From: Klebsiella indica
GTDB lineage: Bacteria > Pseudomonadota > Gammaproteobacteria > Enterobacterales > Enterobacteriaceae
Length of the DNA: 64,000 nucleotides
Direction: 5' to 3'
NCBI RefSeq assembly: GCF_005860775.1
Contig: NZ_VCHQ01000010.1
Location: 96,058-160,057 of the forward strand
The notes beneath the pieces were generated by a model. The model saw nothing but the letters and a program-made list of their open reading frames with translations, made no database searches and was not told where the DNA came from. Made by a program: the position numbers and the translations under genes. Below, in pieces: positions 1-10,791 of the stretch; positions within the stretch are counted from its first letter, which is position 1, and every line of letters starts with the position of its first letter.

Positions 1-1
1 A

Positions 2-2281
2 CTGGAAGGGCTGGAAGATTGTCCTGAAGATCTCTATTTGATCGAAGGGGATCCGCAGTCATTTGATGACAGCGTATTCAGTGTCGATGAGCTGGAAAAA
101 GCGGTTGTCGTTAAAATTGCCGATCGTCAGTGGCGCTATTCACGTTTTCCGACGCTGCCGCTGTTTGGCCGCGCCGCTCGCGAAAGCCGCGTTGAAATGC
201 TGCACGCCGAGCGCGAAAGCCTCTCTGAGCGTTTTGCGACGCTGTCGTTTGATGTGCAAAAAACGCAGCGCCTGCATCAGGCTTTCAGCCGTTTTATCGG
301 CAATCATCTGGCGGTAGCCTTTGAGGACGACCCGGAAGAAGAAATTCGCAAACTCAATACCCGTCGCGGCGAGCTGGAGCGGGCGCTGAGCGCGCACGAG
401 AGCGATAATCAGCAGAACCGCGTGCAGTACGAGCAGGCAAAAGAGGGCGTTTCCGCTTTGAACCGCCTGCTGCCGCGTCTGAATCTGCTGGCTGATGACT
501 CGCTGGCCGATCGCGTTGATGAAATTCAGGCGCGCCTTGATGAAGCGCAGGAAGCCGCGCGTTTCGTGCAGCAGCATGGCAATCAACTGGCGAAGCTGGA
601 GCCGATGGTTTCTGTTCTCCAGAGCGATCCGGAACAGTTTGAACAACTGAAAGAAGATTATGCGTATTCGCAGCAGACCCAGCGCGATGCGCGCCAACAG
701 GCGTTTGCGCTGAGTGAAGTGGTGCAGCGCCGGGCTCATTTTAGCTATTCTGACTCTGCAGAGATGCTAAGCGGTAATAGCGATCTCAACGAGAAACTGC
801 GCCAGCGTCTGGAGCAGGCGGAAGCGGAACGCGCCCGCGCCCGTGAAGCGCTGCGTACTCACGCTACGCAGCTCAACCAGTACAATCAGGTGCTGGCGTC
901 GCTGAAAAGCTCGTATGACACCAAAAAAGAACTGCTCAATGATCTGCATAAGGAGCTTCAGGATATCGGCGTACGCGCTGACGCCGGTGCCGAAGAGCGC
1001 GCCCGTCTGCGCCGCGATGAGCTCCACGCGCAGCTCAGCAACAACCGTGCGCGGCGTAATCAGTTAGAAAAAGCGCTAACCTTCTGCGAAGCGGAAATGG
1101 ACAACCTGACCCGCAAGCTGCGTAAGCTGGATCGCGATTATTGTGAGATGCGCGAACAGGTGGTTAGCGCCAAAGCGGGCTGGTGTGCGGTGATGCGGCT
1201 GGTGAAAGACAACGGTGTGGAGCGTCGTCTGCACCGTCGCGAGCTGGCTTACCTCTCCGCTGATGAACTGCGTTCAATGTCGGATAAGGCGCTCGGCGCG
1301 CTGCGTCTGGCGGTGGCCGATAACGAACATTTGCGCGATGTGCTGCGTATTTCTGAAGATCCGAAGCGCCCGGAACGCAAAATTCAGTTCTTTGTCGCTG
1401 TTTATCAGCATCTGCGCGAACGTATTCGTCAGGATATCATCCGTACCGACGATCCGGTGGAAGCGATTGAGCAGATGGAGATCGAACTCAGCCGCCTGAC
1501 GGAAGAGCTGACCAACCGCGAGCAGAAGCTGGCCATCAGCTCCCGTAGCGTGGCCAACATCATTCGTAAGACCATCCAGCGCGAGCAGAACCGTATTCGT
1601 ATGCTCAACCAGGGGCTACAGAGCGTTTCCTTCGGTCAGGTCAACAGCGTGCGTCTGAACGTCAACGTGCGGGAAACTCACGCGATGCTGCTGGGCGTGC
1701 TGTCAGAACAACATGAACAGCATCAGGATCTGTTCAACAGCAACCGTCTGACCTTCTCGGAAGCGCTGGCGAAACTTTATCAGCGCCTGAATCCGCAGAT
1801 TGATATGGGGCAGCGTACGCCGCAAACCATTGGCGAAGAGCTGCTGGATTACCGCAACTATCTGGAAATGGAAGTGGAAGTTAACCGTGGCTCAGACGGC
1901 TGGCTGCGCGCGGAATCCGGAGCGCTTTCTACCGGCGAGGCTATCGGTACCGGGATGTCGATTCTGGTGATGGTGGTGCAGAGCTGGGAAGATGAATCCC
2001 TGCGCCTGCGCGGTAAGGATATCTCTCCTTGCCGTCTGCTGTTTCTTGATGAGGCGGCGCGTCTGGATGCCCGCTCTATCGCCACGCTATTTGAGTTGTG
2101 CGATCGTCTGGAGATGCAGTTAATTATCGCGGCGCCGGAAAACATCAGCCCGGAAAAAGGCACCACCTATAAACTGGTGCGTAAGGTGGTGAATAATCAC
2201 GAGCATGTGCATGTGGTGGGGCTGCGCGGCTTTGCACCACAGCTGCCCGAAACGCTGCCGGGAACGGCAAACGCTTCATAA
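2..2281 (+). CDS. mukB: Chromosome partition protein MukB, C-terminal half (gene starts before the window)
   Basis: MukB is the SMC-like ATPase of the MukBEF condensin, which compacts and segregates the chromosome. Only the last 759 residues are in the window; the full protein is about 1,480 residues, so the N-terminal head with Walker A and the first coiled-coil arm lie upstream. Seen here are part of the hinge, a long Glu/Arg/Gln-rich coiled coil, and the C-terminal head with the ABC signature [10 protein letters not shown] (about 1,924-1,953) and Walker [12 protein letters not shown] (about 2,037-2,069). The frame is open from base 2, so no start is visible. In relatives it ends the mukFEB operon and is followed by ldtD, as here. 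Confidence 0.98.
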   Translation: MEGLEDCPEDLYLIEGDPQSFDDSVFSVDELEKAVVVKIADRQWRYSRFPTLPLFGRAARESRVEMLHAERESLSERFATLSFDVQKTQRLHQAFSRFIGNHLAVAFEDDPEEEIRKLNTRRGELERALSAHESDNQQNRVQYEQAKEGVSALNRLLPRLNLLADDSLADRVDEIQARLDEAQEAARFVQQHGNQLAKLEPMVSVLQSDPEQFEQLKEDYAYSQQTQRDARQQAFALSEVVQRRAHFSYSDSAEMLSGNSDLNEKLRQRLEQAEAERARAREALRTHATQLNQYNQVLASLKSSYDTKKELLNDLHKELQDIGVRADAGAEERARLRRDELHAQLSNNRARRNQLEKALTFCEAEMDNLTRKLRKLDRDYCEMREQVVSAKAGWCAVMRLVKDNGVERRLHRRELAYLSADELRSMSDKALGALRLAVADNEHLRDVLRISEDPKRPERKIQFFVAVYQHLRERIRQDIIRTDDPVEAIEQMEIELSRLTEELTNREQKLAISSRSVANIIRKTIQREQNRIRMLNQGLQSVSFGQVNSVRLNVNVRETHAMLLGVLSEQHEQHQDLFNSNRLTFSEALAKLYQRLNPQIDMGQRTPQTIGEELLDYRNYLEMEVEVNRGSDGWLRAESGALSTGEAIGTGMSILVMVVQSWEDESLRLRGKDISPCRLLFLDEAARLDARSIATLFELCDRLEMQLIIAAPENISPEKGTTYKLVRKVVNNHEHVHVVGLRGFAPQLPETLPGTANAS

Positions 2282-2304
2282 GGTTATTCAATGACCAGAC
2301 ACAA

Positions 2305-2328
2305 GGGCGGCGCGATGTCGCCCTTTTT
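2305..2328 (+). terminator. Rho-independent terminator after mukB
   Basis: GGGCG at 2305-2309 pairs with CGCCC at 2319-2323 and is followed by five T. It begins 23 bases after the mukB stop. The stem is short (5 bp). Confidence 0.6.
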
Positions 2329-2465
2329 GTTAGCGGTAACGCGATTTTAGGATTGTATAATCTTTTAACTTCTTTACATTTGGGAAGGCAAACGCGTTTT
2401 CATCTTCATATACTGAATTTAAGCTCCATTTTTGTGGGCAGCAATGTGTTAACAGGGGGCAAGGG

Positions 2466-4256
2466 ATGTTGCTAAAGAAACGGTATGGTCGTCAATTATC
2501 AGTGCTCAGCCTGAGCCTGGTTTTTGCATTTGCTCCACTGTTTAAGGTCCAGGCCGAAGAGCCTGAAGTTGTACCAGCAGATAGCTCCGCGGCGATTGGC
2601 GAGATATCGTCCGCGCTGAGTCAGAGCGCCAGTCAGTCGGCGGCGGTCGAGAAGATGGCTGGCGAGCAGACGCTTCCTGCTGATGCGGCGGCAAAAAGCC
2701 GCGCCGAGATTCAGGTGCTGCTGCCATCCGGGTATCAACCCGTATTTATCAATCCGCTGGTCTCGCTGTATGCAGCGAGAGGCATGAAGCCGATGTGGGA
2801 TAATCGTGAGGCGGTACAGGCGTTTCAACAGCAGCTGGCTGAAGTCGCTATCGCCGGATTTCAGCCGCAGTTTACCACCTGGGTCGAGTTATTGACCGAT
2901 CCTTCGGTGAACGGCATGGCGCGTGATATTGTGCTATCAGACGCCATGATGGGCTATCTGTATTTTATTAGCGGCATTCCAACTCAGGGCAACCGTTGGC
3001 TGTATGGTACAAAACCCTACGTGATGTCGACGCCGCCGCTGTCGGTCATTAACCAGTGGCAACTGGCGCTGGATAACGGTTCGTTGCCGCAGTTTATTGC
3101 CGGTCTGGCGCCGCAGCATCCGCAATACGCCGCTATGCACCAGGCGCTACTGGCGCTGGTTGCTGATTCCCGCCCATGGCCGCAGCTGATCAGCAAGAGA
3201 GCGTTACGTCCCGGTGAATGGAGCAATGATGTCGGTGCGCTGCGTGAAATTTTACAGCGCACCGGTATGCTGGATGATGCCGCCAAAATTGTTTTGCCCG
3301 GCGAGGCGGTCAGTTCATCTGCCGGGAAAAAGAGGCAGAATAACGATCGTGGCGTGTACGATCGTCAGTTAGTTGCAGGCGTTAAGCGTTTTCAGGCGTG
3401 GCAGGGATTGGGTGTCGATGGCGTGATTGGCCAGTCTACTCGCGACTGGCTTAACGTTTCGCCCGCGCAGCGCGCCGGGGTGCTGGCGCTGAACATTCAG
3501 CGTTTGCGCCTGCTGCCGGGTAATCTTTCAACCGTCATTATGGTGAACATTCCTGCTTTCTCGCTGGTTTATTACCAGAATGGCAGTCAGGTGCTGGCAT
3601 CGCGGGTTATTGTTGGCCGTCCGGATCGCAAAACGCCGATGATGAGTAGTGCGCTGAATAATGTGGTGGTTAACCCACCGTGGAATGTACCTCCAACGCT
3701 GGCGCGCAAAGATATCCTGCCAAAGGTACGCAATAACCCTGGCTATCTTGAACAGCACGGTTATACGGTGTTGCGTGGCTGGAATAGTAAAGAGGCGATC
3801 GACCCCTGGCAGGTTGACTGGGAGACGATAACGGCGTCGAATTTGCCGTTCCGCTTCCAGCAGGCGCCTGGCGCGCACAACTCTCTGGGGCGATATAAAT
3901 TCAATATGCCAAGTTCGGACGCGATTTATCTACATGATACGCCGAACCATAACCTGTTCCAGAAAGATGTACGGGCGTTAAGCTCAGGATGTGTGCGTGT
4001 AAATAAAGCCTCGGAGCTGGCGAATATGCTTTTGCAGGATGCGGGCTGGAACGATGCACGAATTTCAGATGCGCTCAAACAGGGGAATACGCGCTACGTT
4101 AATATTCGTCAGAACATTCCGGTTAATCTCTATTATTTGACCGCATTTGTCGGCGCGGACGGGCGTACACAATATCGAACAGATATTTACAATTACGATC
4201 TCACCGCGCGATCCAGCGCACAAATCCTGGCAAAAGCCGAACAATTAATCAGATAA
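2466..4256 (+). CDS. ldtD: L,D-transpeptidase LdtD (YcbB)
   Basis: Periplasmic L,D-transpeptidase that makes 3-3 (mDAP-mDAP) cross-links in peptidoglycan and can bypass beta-lactam-inhibited penicillin-binding proteins. The 596-residue product is close to the usual 615. It starts with a Sec signal ([10 protein letters not shown], then a hydrophobic stretch ending KVQA before EE). A scaffold domain follows, then a peptidoglycan-binding repeat ([20 protein letters not shown], around residues 300-325) and a YkuD catalytic domain. The active-site motif SSGCVRV puts the nucleophile at Cys509, with the conserved His in YLHDTPNHN. It lies downstream of mukB and upstream of mepK, both in the same direction, as in E. 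coli. Confidence 0.97.
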   Translation: MLLKKRYGRQLSVLSLSLVFAFAPLFKVQAEEPEVVPADSSAAIGEISSALSQSASQSAAVEKMAGEQTLPADAAAKSRAEIQVLLPSGYQPVFINPLVSLYAARGMKPMWDNREAVQAFQQQLAEVAIAGFQPQFTTWVELLTDPSVNGMARDIVLSDAMMGYLYFISGIPTQGNRWLYGTKPYVMSTPPLSVINQWQLALDNGSLPQFIAGLAPQHPQYAAMHQALLALVADSRPWPQLISKRALRPGEWSNDVGALREILQRTGMLDDAAKIVLPGEAVSSSAGKKRQNNDRGVYDRQLVAGVKRFQAWQGLGVDGVIGQSTRDWLNVSPAQRAGVLALNIQRLRLLPGNLSTVIMVNIPAFSLVYYQNGSQVLASRVIVGRPDRKTPMMSSALNNVVVNPPWNVPPTLARKDILPKVRNNPGYLEQHGYTVLRGWNSKEAIDPWQVDWETITASNLPFRFQQAPGAHNSLGRYKFNMPSSDAIYLHDTPNHNLFQKDVRALSSGCVRVNKASELANMLLQDAGWNDARISDALKQGNTRYVNIRQNIPVNLYYLTAFVGADGRTQYRTDIYNYDLTARSSAQILAKAEQLIR

Positions 4257-4650
4257 ATGAAGTAGTTCAACGAATTCGGTTGTCTTATTCCTGTGTGAAA
4301 ACGGGCCTTATTGTCTGTAAGGCCCGTGTTTACTGGGGAGAGGCTGCCTTGACGTTGGCAATAATGCCCGGTAAGGTGCTTTTCGTGCGCCAGAAGTGCA
4401 TATATAGCCAAAATAATTCGCGTTGCAGGTGTTCCGGTAAGATATTCGGGTGAATGCGTGTAGTTAACGTATCAGCAACGTGATCTATGACGGCTATATA
4501 TATCATTCCGCAAACTGCTGCGGCGGTATGCAGAACATGTTCTGTGGTTGAGATTTATTAGCCACCAACGGAACCATTGTCTGCCTGCGGCTAACGGGGG
4601 AGTTAGCGGAAAAATATATTACGATTCATTTACCTGTAGACCTGATTATC
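4257..4650. other. Intergenic region ldtD-mepK
   Basis: About 390 bases without a recognisable gene. It holds the ldtD terminator and presumably the mepK promoter and leader. It is fairly AT-rich towards mepK. I see no small ORF or repeat I can support. Confidence 0.5.
4301..4331 (+). terminator. Terminator after ldtD
   Basis: A perfect 10-bp stem, ACGGGCCTTA (4301-4310) with TAAGGCCCGT (4318-4327), has a 7-base loop and is followed by GTTTA. The T-tract is short, so efficiency is uncertain. Confidence 0.7.
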
Positions 4651-5202
4651 ATGGACAAATTTGACGCTAATCGCCGCAAACTGCTGGCGTTAGGTGGTGC
4701 TGCCCTCGGTGCTGCTGCCATTCTGCCTGCGCCGGCATTTGCCACCCTCTCGACCTCCCGACCGCGTATTTTGACGCTGAATAACCTGCATACTGGTGAA
4801 TCACTCAAGGCAGAGTTTTTCGATGGCAGAGGCTATATTCAGGATGAATTAGCAAGACTTAACCACTTTTTCCGCGATTATCGCGCGAATAAGATTAAAT
4901 CTATCGATCCTGGTTTGTTCGATCAGCTCTATCGCTTGCAGGGATTACTTGGCACCAATAAACCTGTCCAGCTTATTTCTGGTTATCGTTCTGTTGATAC
5001 CAATAATGAGCTTCGCGCACGGAGTCGCGGTGTGGCAAAACATAGCTACCACACTAAGGGCCAGGCCATGGATTTCCATATTGAAGGTATTTCGTTAAGC
5101 AATGTTCGCAAAGCGGCGTTATCTATGCGCGCTGGTGGTGTAGGATACTATCCACGTAGCAACTTTGTGCATATTGATACCGGTCCAGTACGGCACTGGT
5201 AA
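4651..5202 (+). CDS. mepK: Murein endopeptidase MepK (YcbK), M15A family
   Basis: Periplasmic zinc metallopeptidase of the M15A (VanY/DacZ-like) family; E. coli MepK cleaves mDAP-mDAP (3-3) cross-links. The product is 183 residues. A twin-arginine signal ([10 protein letters not shown], followed by an Ala-rich hydrophobic stretch ending AFA) predicts Tat export. Metal-site signatures are visible: [13 protein letters not shown] (HxxGxAxD-like) and [12 protein letters not shown] near the C terminus, with the substrate-loop motif SGYRS. Its neighbour ldtD makes the 3-3 bonds that this enzyme cuts. gloC starts 13 bases after its stop and is probably co-transcribed. Confidence 0.95.
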   Translation: MDKFDANRRKLLALGGAALGAAAILPAPAFATLSTSRPRILTLNNLHTGESLKAEFFDGRGYIQDELARLNHFFRDYRANKIKSIDPGLFDQLYRLQGLLGTNKPVQLISGYRSVDTNNELRARSRGVAKHSYHTKGQAMDFHIEGISLSNVRKAALSMRAGGVGYYPRSNFVHIDTGPVRHW

Positions 5203-5215
5203 CGAAAGGAGCATC

Positions 5216-5863
5216 ATGAACTATCGTATTATTCCGGTTACCGCGTTCGCGCAGAATTGTTCCTTAATCTGGTGTGAACAAACCCGGCTGGCGGCGCTGG
5301 TCGATCCCGGTGGTGACGCTGAACGGATCAAACAAGCGGTTACCGCAGCGGGCGTTTGCCTGACGCAGATCCTGCTTACGCACGGTCATCTTGATCATGT
5401 TGGCGCTGCGGCTGAGCTGGCGCAACACTATGCTGTGCCGATTATCGGTCCGGAAAAAGAAGATGAGTTCTGGCTGGAAGGATTGCCCGCGCAAAGCCGG
5501 ATGTTTGGTCTGGAAGATTGTCCACCGTTGCAGCCGGATCGCTGGCTGAATGAAGGCGATGTGGTTAGCGTGGGCAATGTGTCTCTACAGGTGCTGCACT
5601 GTCCCGGCCATACGCCTGGACATGTCGTCTTCTTTGATGAGACTTCCCGTCTGCTGATTTCTGGCGATGTGATTTTTAAAGGCGGAGTAGGGCGCAGCGA
5701 CTTCCCGCGCGGCAATCATGGCCAACTGATAGAGGCTATAAAGCGTAAATTATTGCCGCTGGGCGATGATGTGTCGTTTATCCCCGGTCATGGCCCCGAG
5801 TCAACTCTCGGTTATGAGCGTCTGCACAACCCTTTCCTGCAGGATGAAATGCCGGTCTGGTAA
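5216..5863 (+). CDS. gloC: Hydroxyacylglutathione hydrolase GloC (YcbL), metallo-beta-lactamase fold
   Basis: A type II glyoxalase that hydrolyses S-lactoylglutathione to lactate and glutathione, in the second step of methylglyoxal detoxification. The 215-residue single-domain protein carries the metal signature THGHLDH, then the downstream ligands [14 protein letters not shown] and PGHGP. The ATG at 5216 is chosen because AAAGGAG lies just upstream and it gives the family length; a longer frame upstream overlaps mepK. It lacks the C-terminal HAGH domain of GloB. Confidence 0.95.
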   Translation: MNYRIIPVTAFAQNCSLIWCEQTRLAALVDPGGDAERIKQAVTAAGVCLTQILLTHGHLDHVGAAAELAQHYAVPIIGPEKEDEFWLEGLPAQSRMFGLEDCPPLQPDRWLNEGDVVSVGNVSLQVLHCPGHTPGHVVFFDETSRLLISGDVIFKGGVGRSDFPRGNHGQLIEAIKRKLLPLGDDVSFIPGHGPESTLGYERLHNPFLQDEMPVW

Positions 5864-5888
5864 TAATTGATATGGGCCACAGAATGCC

Positions 5889-5919
5889 AAAGGGCCGCAG
5901 ATGCGGCCCTTTGTTTTTT
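5889..5919. terminator. Bidirectional terminator between gloC and aspC
   Basis: A perfect 10-bp stem, AAAGGGCCGC (5889-5898) with GCGGCCCTTT (5903-5912), has an AGAT loop and is followed by GTTTTTTC on the plus strand. It sits between the convergent gloC and aspC and can serve both, although the T-run favours the plus strand. Confidence 0.85.
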
Positions 5920-5934
5920 CCCGCTACAGGAGGG

Positions 5935-7125
5935 TTACAGCACCGCGACAATTGCTTCGCACAGCGGAGCCATGTTGTCTGGGGTCATACCGGCGACATT
6001 AATTCGTCCGGACGCGACGGCATAAACCGCGAACTCTTCACGCAGACGCAGTACCTGCTCTTTGCTCAGACCGCTGAACGAGAACATTCCGTTTTGCTGT
6101 GAGATGAAAGAGAAATCACGGCTGGCGCCTTTTTCCTGCAGAGTATTAACGAACAGCAGACGCATGCGTTGAATACGCTGGCGCATATCGGTCAGTTCCT
6201 GCTCCCAGATCGCGCGTAGTGCATCATTGCTGAGAACCGTCGCCACCACCGATGCGCCGTGGGCCGGTGGGTTAGAATAGTTAGCGCGGATCACGGACTT
6301 CATCTGGCTGAAGGCGCGGTCAACGGTTTGCTGATCGCCAGCCACTAACGTACAGGCGCCGACGCGCTCGTTGTACAGGCCGAAGTTTTTCGAATAGGAG
6401 CTGGCGACCAGCAGTTCTTTATGCAGTGCCGCGAACGCACGCAGACCTTCAGCATCTTCTTCCAGACCGCGGGCAAATCCCTGATAGGCAAAGTCGAACA
6501 GCGGTAGCCAGCCTTTCCCGGCGGAAAGCTGAGCCAACTGCTGCCACTGTTCCAGCGTCGGATCGATACCAGTTGGGTTATGGCAGCAGCCGTGGAACAG
6601 AACGACATCGCCCGCCTGCGCTTCATTCAGGCTCGCCAGCAGCCCGTCGAAGTCGAGTTGATGGTGGGTTGCATCGTAATAGCTGTATTCGCGAACTTCC
6701 AGCCCGGCTGATTCGAACACGCTTTTATGGTTCGGCCAGCTCGGGTTACTGACCCAAATGCGTTTGGCGTCGGTTTTTTTCGCCAGGAAGTCTGCCGCAA
6801 CGCGCAAACCACCGGTACCGCCCGGAGTTTGGGCAGTACGAGCGCGTTTATCATTAATAATCGCGCTTCCTTTGCCAAACAGCAGTTCCTGCGTGCAGCG
6901 ACCAAATTCAGGAATACCATCAATACCCAAATAATTTTTGGTAGTTTCATTTTCCAGCAGATATTGTTCTGCTTTTTTCACGCATGTCAGGATCGGTGTC
7001 TTACCTGTTTCATCTTTATAAACACCAATTCCAAGGTTAATTTTTGCCGGGCGGTCATCGGCACGAAATAGATCGGCCAGGCCCAGAATAGGGTCAGCAG
7101 GGGCGGCAGTAATGTTCTCAAACAT
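5935..7125 (-). CDS. aspC: Aspartate aminotransferase AspC
   Basis: A PLP-dependent class I aminotransferase that interconverts aspartate and 2-oxoglutarate with oxaloacetate and glutamate; it also handles aromatic amino acids. It is 396 residues, identical in length to the E. coli enzyme. The Schiff-base lysine lies in [14 protein letters not shown] (about Lys246). Substrate-binding signatures [22 protein letters not shown] and the C-terminal SGRINVAGM are intact. Downstream of ompF and co-directional, as in E. coli. Confidence 0.98.
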   Translation of the reverse strand: MFENITAAPADPILGLADLFRADDRPAKINLGIGVYKDETGKTPILTCVKKAEQYLLENETTKNYLGIDGIPEFGRCTQELLFGKGSAIINDKRARTAQTPGGTGGLRVAADFLAKKTDAKRIWVSNPSWPNHKSVFESAGLEVREYSYYDATHHQLDFDGLLASLNEAQAGDVVLFHGCCHNPTGIDPTLEQWQQLAQLSAGKGWLPLFDFAYQGFARGLEEDAEGLRAFAALHKELLVASSYSKNFGLYNERVGACTLVAGDQQTVDRAFSQMKSVIRANYSNPPAHGASVVATVLSNDALRAIWEQELTDMRQRIQRMRLLFVNTLQEKGASRDFSFISQQNGMFSFSGLSKEQVLRLREEFAVYAVASGRINVAGMTPDNMAPLCEAIVAVL

Positions 7126-7255
7126 GATGAGGTTCCATTGTGATAACTGAAGGGAAATCCGCTATCAGGGTAACGGGAGAACTACAAATTGCCAACCGTT
7201 TGCGACAAAAAGCGAGAAGGTTTTCGAAAGTTACGATTTTTATCTCAGGAATGCA

Positions 7256-7283
7256 GAAAAGCAGGACCGAAGTCCTGCTTTTT
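7256..7283 (-). terminator. Terminator after ompF
   Basis: AAAAGCAGGAC (7257-7267) pairs perfectly with GTCCTGCTTTT (7272-7282) around a CGAA loop. On the minus strand this is a GC stem followed by a U-run, about 30 bases past the ompF stop. Confidence 0.85.
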
Positions 7284-7312
7284 AGGCATATCACGAAGGG
7301 GTGTACTGCAGA

Positions 7313-8398
7313 TTAGAACTGGTAAACGATACCCACAGCAGCCTGGTCGTCGGTTGCAACGCCGGCAGCACGGGTGTAATCGTTGTCGTCCAGCAGGTTA
7401 AATTTGTACGCTGCATAGACGTTCATGTTCTTGTTGAAGTAGTACCAGCTACCCACTTCGATGTATTTAACCAGGTCAGCATCGCCGCCGGAGAAACCAG
7501 TGCGAGAGCGCAGGTCTTTACCTTTAGTCTGTACGTAACCGATGGACGGACGCAGACCGAAGTCGAACTGATACTGAACTACAGCTTCTACGTTCTGGGT
7601 TTTGTTCGCGAAGTAGGTGTCCTGGTTTTCCGGCGTCATGTTGTAAGTCTGGGAGTACATGACCGCAGCGTACAGGTTGTTGGCGTCATATTTAGCAGAG
7701 GTTGCCCATGCTTCCGCTTTTTTACCCTGGCCGTCAGCTTTCTGATCGCCGCTACGATTGGAGTTTGCATAGCCAGCGGACAGCGCAACGCCGTTTTCGA
7801 ATGCGTAGGTTGCCGCGGTGCTGAAGCCGTCGCCGTTCTGTTTCTGTACATCACGAGTGCTGGCATCATTTTTCCCCTGATACTGCAGGGCGAAGCTCAG
7901 ACCATCAACCAGACCGAAGAAATCAGAGTTACGGTAGGTTGCCACGCCGTTGGTACGGCCAGTCATGAAGTTGTCGGTGTAGTTCCAGCCATCGCCACCC
8001 CATTCAACCAGCATATCGGTTGCGGATTCAACATCGTAGATCGCGCCATAGTTACGGCCGTAGTCGAATGAACCGTATTCACCCGCTTTTAAGCCTGCGA
8101 AAGCCAGACGAGTTTTGGTGGTCTGAGAACCTTCAACGTTGGACGCATCCATGTTGTATTCCCACTGACCGTAACCGACCAACTGATCGTTGATCTGGGT
8201 TTCGCCTTTCAGACCGATACGTGCGTAGGTGGTGTCTTCGCTGCTGGTGTCGCCGTTGGTAGTCCAAACGTGCTCGCCAACCATTTTTCCGTAAAAGTCC
8301 AGTTTGTTACCGTTTTTGTTATAGATTTCTGCAGCGTTAGCTGCACCGGCAACCAACAAGGCAGGGATTACCGCTGCCAGAATTTTGCGCTTCATCAT
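7313..8398 (-). CDS. ompF: Outer membrane porin OmpF (OmpK35-like)
   Basis: A trimeric general-diffusion porin of the outer membrane. The 361-residue precursor has a Sec signal ([20 protein letters not shown], then NA before AEIYN) and a 16-strand barrel ending in the canonical terminal Phe (GIVYQF). The constriction-loop region [16 protein letters not shown] is intact. The position between asnS and aspC identifies it as the ompF orthologue; the loops resemble Klebsiella OmpK35 and Citrobacter OmpF more than E. coli OmpF. There are two adjacent ATGs; the first follows GAGGGTAATAAATA. Expression is expected to be controlled by OmpR and the MicF small RNA. Confidence 0.95.
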   Translation of the reverse strand: MMKRKILAAVIPALLVAGAANAAEIYNKNGNKLDFYGKMVGEHVWTTNGDTSSEDTTYARIGLKGETQINDQLVGYGQWEYNMDASNVEGSQTTKTRLAFAGLKAGEYGSFDYGRNYGAIYDVESATDMLVEWGGDGWNYTDNFMTGRTNGVATYRNSDFFGLVDGLSFALQYQGKNDASTRDVQKQNGDGFSTAATYAFENGVALSAGYANSNRSGDQKADGQGKKAEAWATSAKYDANNLYAAVMYSQTYNMTPENQDTYFANKTQNVEAVVQYQFDFGLRPSIGYVQTKGKDLRSRTGFSGGDADLVKYIEVGSWYYFNKNMNVYAAYKFNLLDDNDYTRAAGVATDDQAAVGIVYQF

Positions 8399-8412
8399 TA
8401 TTTATTACCCTC
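8393..8412 (-). promoter_or_regulatory. Predicted MicF target at the ompF start
   Basis: On the minus strand GGGTAATAAATAATGATGAA spans the ribosome-binding site and start. It is complementary to the known pairing segment of the enterobacterial MicF RNA. The pairing site is seen; regulation is inferred from E. coli. Confidence 0.6.
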
Positions 8413-8936
8413 ATTTATATTTTTTTATCAACACTTGCCACTGCCGCCAATAAATTCTGTCAATAAAAATTTACAGAACTATTGATGATAGTTTGGTGTC
8501 TGGAGGCATCTTTCCATCCAGAACAACGTTTCGCTACCCTGAAAATGCTACCAATGTCTAAAATAAGTAACAAGAGGAAATATCATGTAACTAAATGTGT
8601 ATTTTAGGGAACTTTGTGAACTCAATCAACTTTCCGTTCCTGTTTGAAGTGAAAATTACTGCGCTTTATATATCTATATGAATTAATTATGATTAATTTG
8701 CCTAAAAGAGCATTTGCGCATTTTGCGTCAATATTTTGCTCTTTTTTTATTCAATGTCTGTTTTAGCAATGCGTGCGCTGAGTGGTTAATAAATGAACAA
8801 GTTATTCAGTGAGTTTGCTAATTAATGAGCATAAAGTGCGGTTTTTATCTTCGGTCAGGAACGAAATAGTGCGTAACATTAATGTTAATCCTGATAGTTG
8901 ATGTTTAGAATTCTTGAGAATTGTTAACGAGAATTG
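8413..8936. promoter_or_regulatory. Long ompF upstream regulatory region
   Basis: About 520 AT-rich bases between the ompF start and the asnS terminator hold no gene. The leader nearest ompF closely matches the E. coli ompF 5' UTR (for example CATCAATAGTTC and TTTTTATTGACAGAA on the minus strand). In E. coli the OmpR boxes and an IHF site lie in this region; I did not assign the individual boxes. Confidence 0.55.
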
Positions 8937-8965
8937 ACATAAAAAAGGCCAGCTCACGCTGGCCT
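8937..8965 (-). terminator. Terminator after asnS
   Basis: AGGCCAGC (8946-8953), TCAC loop, GCTGGCCT (8958-8965). On the minus strand the stem is followed by six U, 22 bases past the asnS stop. Confidence 0.9.
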
Positions 8966-8987
8966 GGTGCTTATTGCGGGAAAAGGA

Positions 8988-10388
8988 TCAGAATGTCGCG
9001 TTACGTGGGGTTCGCGGGAATGGAATCACATCACGTACGTTTTGCACGCCGGTTACATAAGCGATCAAACGCTCGAAGCCGAGGCCGAATCCTGCGTGCG
9101 GTACGGTGCCGTAGCGGCGCAGGTCGCGGTACCACCAGTAGTCTTCTTTATTCAGCCCCATTTCCGCCATACGGGCATCCAGCACGTCCAGACGCTCTTC
9201 GCGCTGGGAGCCGCCGATGATTTCGCCAATACCCGGCGCCAGCACGTCCATTGCGGCGACGGTTTTGCCGTCTTCATTAAGGCGCATATAGAACGCCTTA
9301 ATCTCTTTAGGGTAGTTTTTCACCACTACCGGCGCTTTAAAATGTTCTTCCGCAAGATAACGTTCATGCTCAGAAGAGAGATCGACGCCCCAGTACACCG
9401 GGTTTTCAAACGGCTTACCGCAGTTCTCCAGAATACTCACCGCATCAGTGTAATCCACCTGCGCGAAATCAGCGGAAACGAAACGCTGCAGACGGTCGAT
9501 AGCGTCTTTATCGACACGCTCGGCAAAGAACTGCATGTCATCCGCACGCTCTTCCAGTACCGCCTTAAAGACATACTTCAGCATCGCTTCCGCCAGGCGG
9601 GCGTTGTCTTCCAGATCGGCGAAGGCCACTTCCGGCTCCAGCATCCAGAATTCTGCAAGATGGCGGCTGGTATTGGAGTTTTCGGCACGGAAAGTCGGGC
9701 CGAAAGTGTAGATTTTCGACAGCGCACAGGCGTAGGTTTCGCCGTTTAACTGGCCTGAAACGGTGAGGAATGACTCTTTACCAAAGAAATCTTTATCGAA
9801 ATCGACTTTGCCCTGGTCATTGCGCGGCAGGTTTTCCAGATCCAGCGTCGAAACGCGGAACATTTCCCCTGCGCCTTCGGTGTCGGAGGCCGTAATCAAC
9901 GGGGTGGAGACCCAGAAAAAACCTTGCTCATCAAAGAAACGATGCAGCGCCTGCGCCAGCGTATGGCGAACGCGCGCCACTGCGCCAATCAGGTTGGTGC
10001 GCGGGCGCAGGTGGGCGACCTCACGCAGGTACTCAATGCTGTGGCGTTTCGCCGCCATCGGATAGGTATCCGGGTCTTCCACCCAGCCAGCGACGTCAAC
10101 ATGGCTGGCCTGAATTTCAAAGCGCTGGCCCTGACCCTGAGATGCCACCACTTTACCCGTCACAATCACCGAGCAACCGGTGGTCAGGCGCAGCACTTCT
10201 TCTTTGTAATTGGGAAGAGAATTACTAATAACGGCCTGTACAGGATCAAAGCAGGAACCGTCATAGACGGCGAGGAATGAAAAGCCAGCTTTAGAATCTC
10301 GGCGGGTACGCACCCATCCGCGCACGGTGACTTCGCTGTCAACGGCAACGCGGCCCTGGAGTACGTCGGCTACAGGCACAACGCTCAT
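8988..10388 (-). CDS. asnS: Asparaginyl-tRNA synthetase
   Basis: A cytoplasmic class IIb aminoacyl-tRNA synthetase that charges tRNA-Asn. It is 466 residues, the E. coli length. An N-terminal OB-fold anticodon domain ([19 protein letters not shown]) is followed by the class II catalytic core, with motif 2 ([19 protein letters not shown]) and motif 3 ([15 protein letters not shown]). Between ompF and pncB, as in E. coli. Confidence 0.98.
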   Translation of the reverse strand: MSVVPVADVLQGRVAVDSEVTVRGWVRTRRDSKAGFSFLAVYDGSCFDPVQAVISNSLPNYKEEVLRLTTGCSVIVTGKVVASQGQGQRFEIQASHVDVAGWVEDPDTYPMAAKRHSIEYLREVAHLRPRTNLIGAVARVRHTLAQALHRFFDEQGFFWVSTPLITASDTEGAGEMFRVSTLDLENLPRNDQGKVDFDKDFFGKESFLTVSGQLNGETYACALSKIYTFGPTFRAENSNTSRHLAEFWMLEPEVAFADLEDNARLAEAMLKYVFKAVLEERADDMQFFAERVDKDAIDRLQRFVSADFAQVDYTDAVSILENCGKPFENPVYWGVDLSSEHERYLAEEHFKAPVVVKNYPKEIKAFYMRLNEDGKTVAAMDVLAPGIGEIIGGSQREERLDVLDARMAEMGLNKEDYWWYRDLRRYGTVPHAGFGLGFERLIAYVTGVQNVRDVIPFPRTPRNATF

Positions 10389-10791
10389 AATAGTCTCTCT
10401 TTTTAGTCCAATAGAAAAATCTGTAACCCCTTTTAGCGGGGGATATCTATGTTACCTGCCATCTTCCATCAGACAAGCAGAATTCGTATGAAGAGGGGGT
10501 GTTTCAGCAATAAAAGTGGCGAGAGTGCCCGTTTTCCCCTGAGGGTATCGAAGAAAGCGATGTCGGGCCTGTCCCATTAGAATGGTTTCACGAGCCATTT
10601 TACCCCGGACTGTACCCGAAAAAACGCGTTGCGTGTTGAACGCACTTCCATGTGGCCTGAAGCACATAATCCTTACGTACTGCGTGTCCGCTTTGCTTTC
10701 CGCGCACAGGCGGTGCGCAAACTGGCGATGCCAGCTACGGCTGTTGGGACAGAGGCTTAATCATCACCGTCATCTCTTTCCTGACGCTGCC
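10389..10791. other. Gene-free stretch between asnS and pncB
   Basis: About 400 bases that should contain the asnS promoter and the pncB 3' end. A 71-codon frame on the minus strand (10452-10667) has no family I recognise and no clear ribosome-binding site, so it is not called. A weak CCCC/GGGG hairpin lies near 10427-10441. I see no strong terminator for pncB. Confidence 0.4.

Noticed and set aside
7301..8071. Long open frame on the plus strand, antisense to ompF
   Set aside because: It mirrors ompF codons, has no ribosome-binding site or family resemblance, and ompF is certain.
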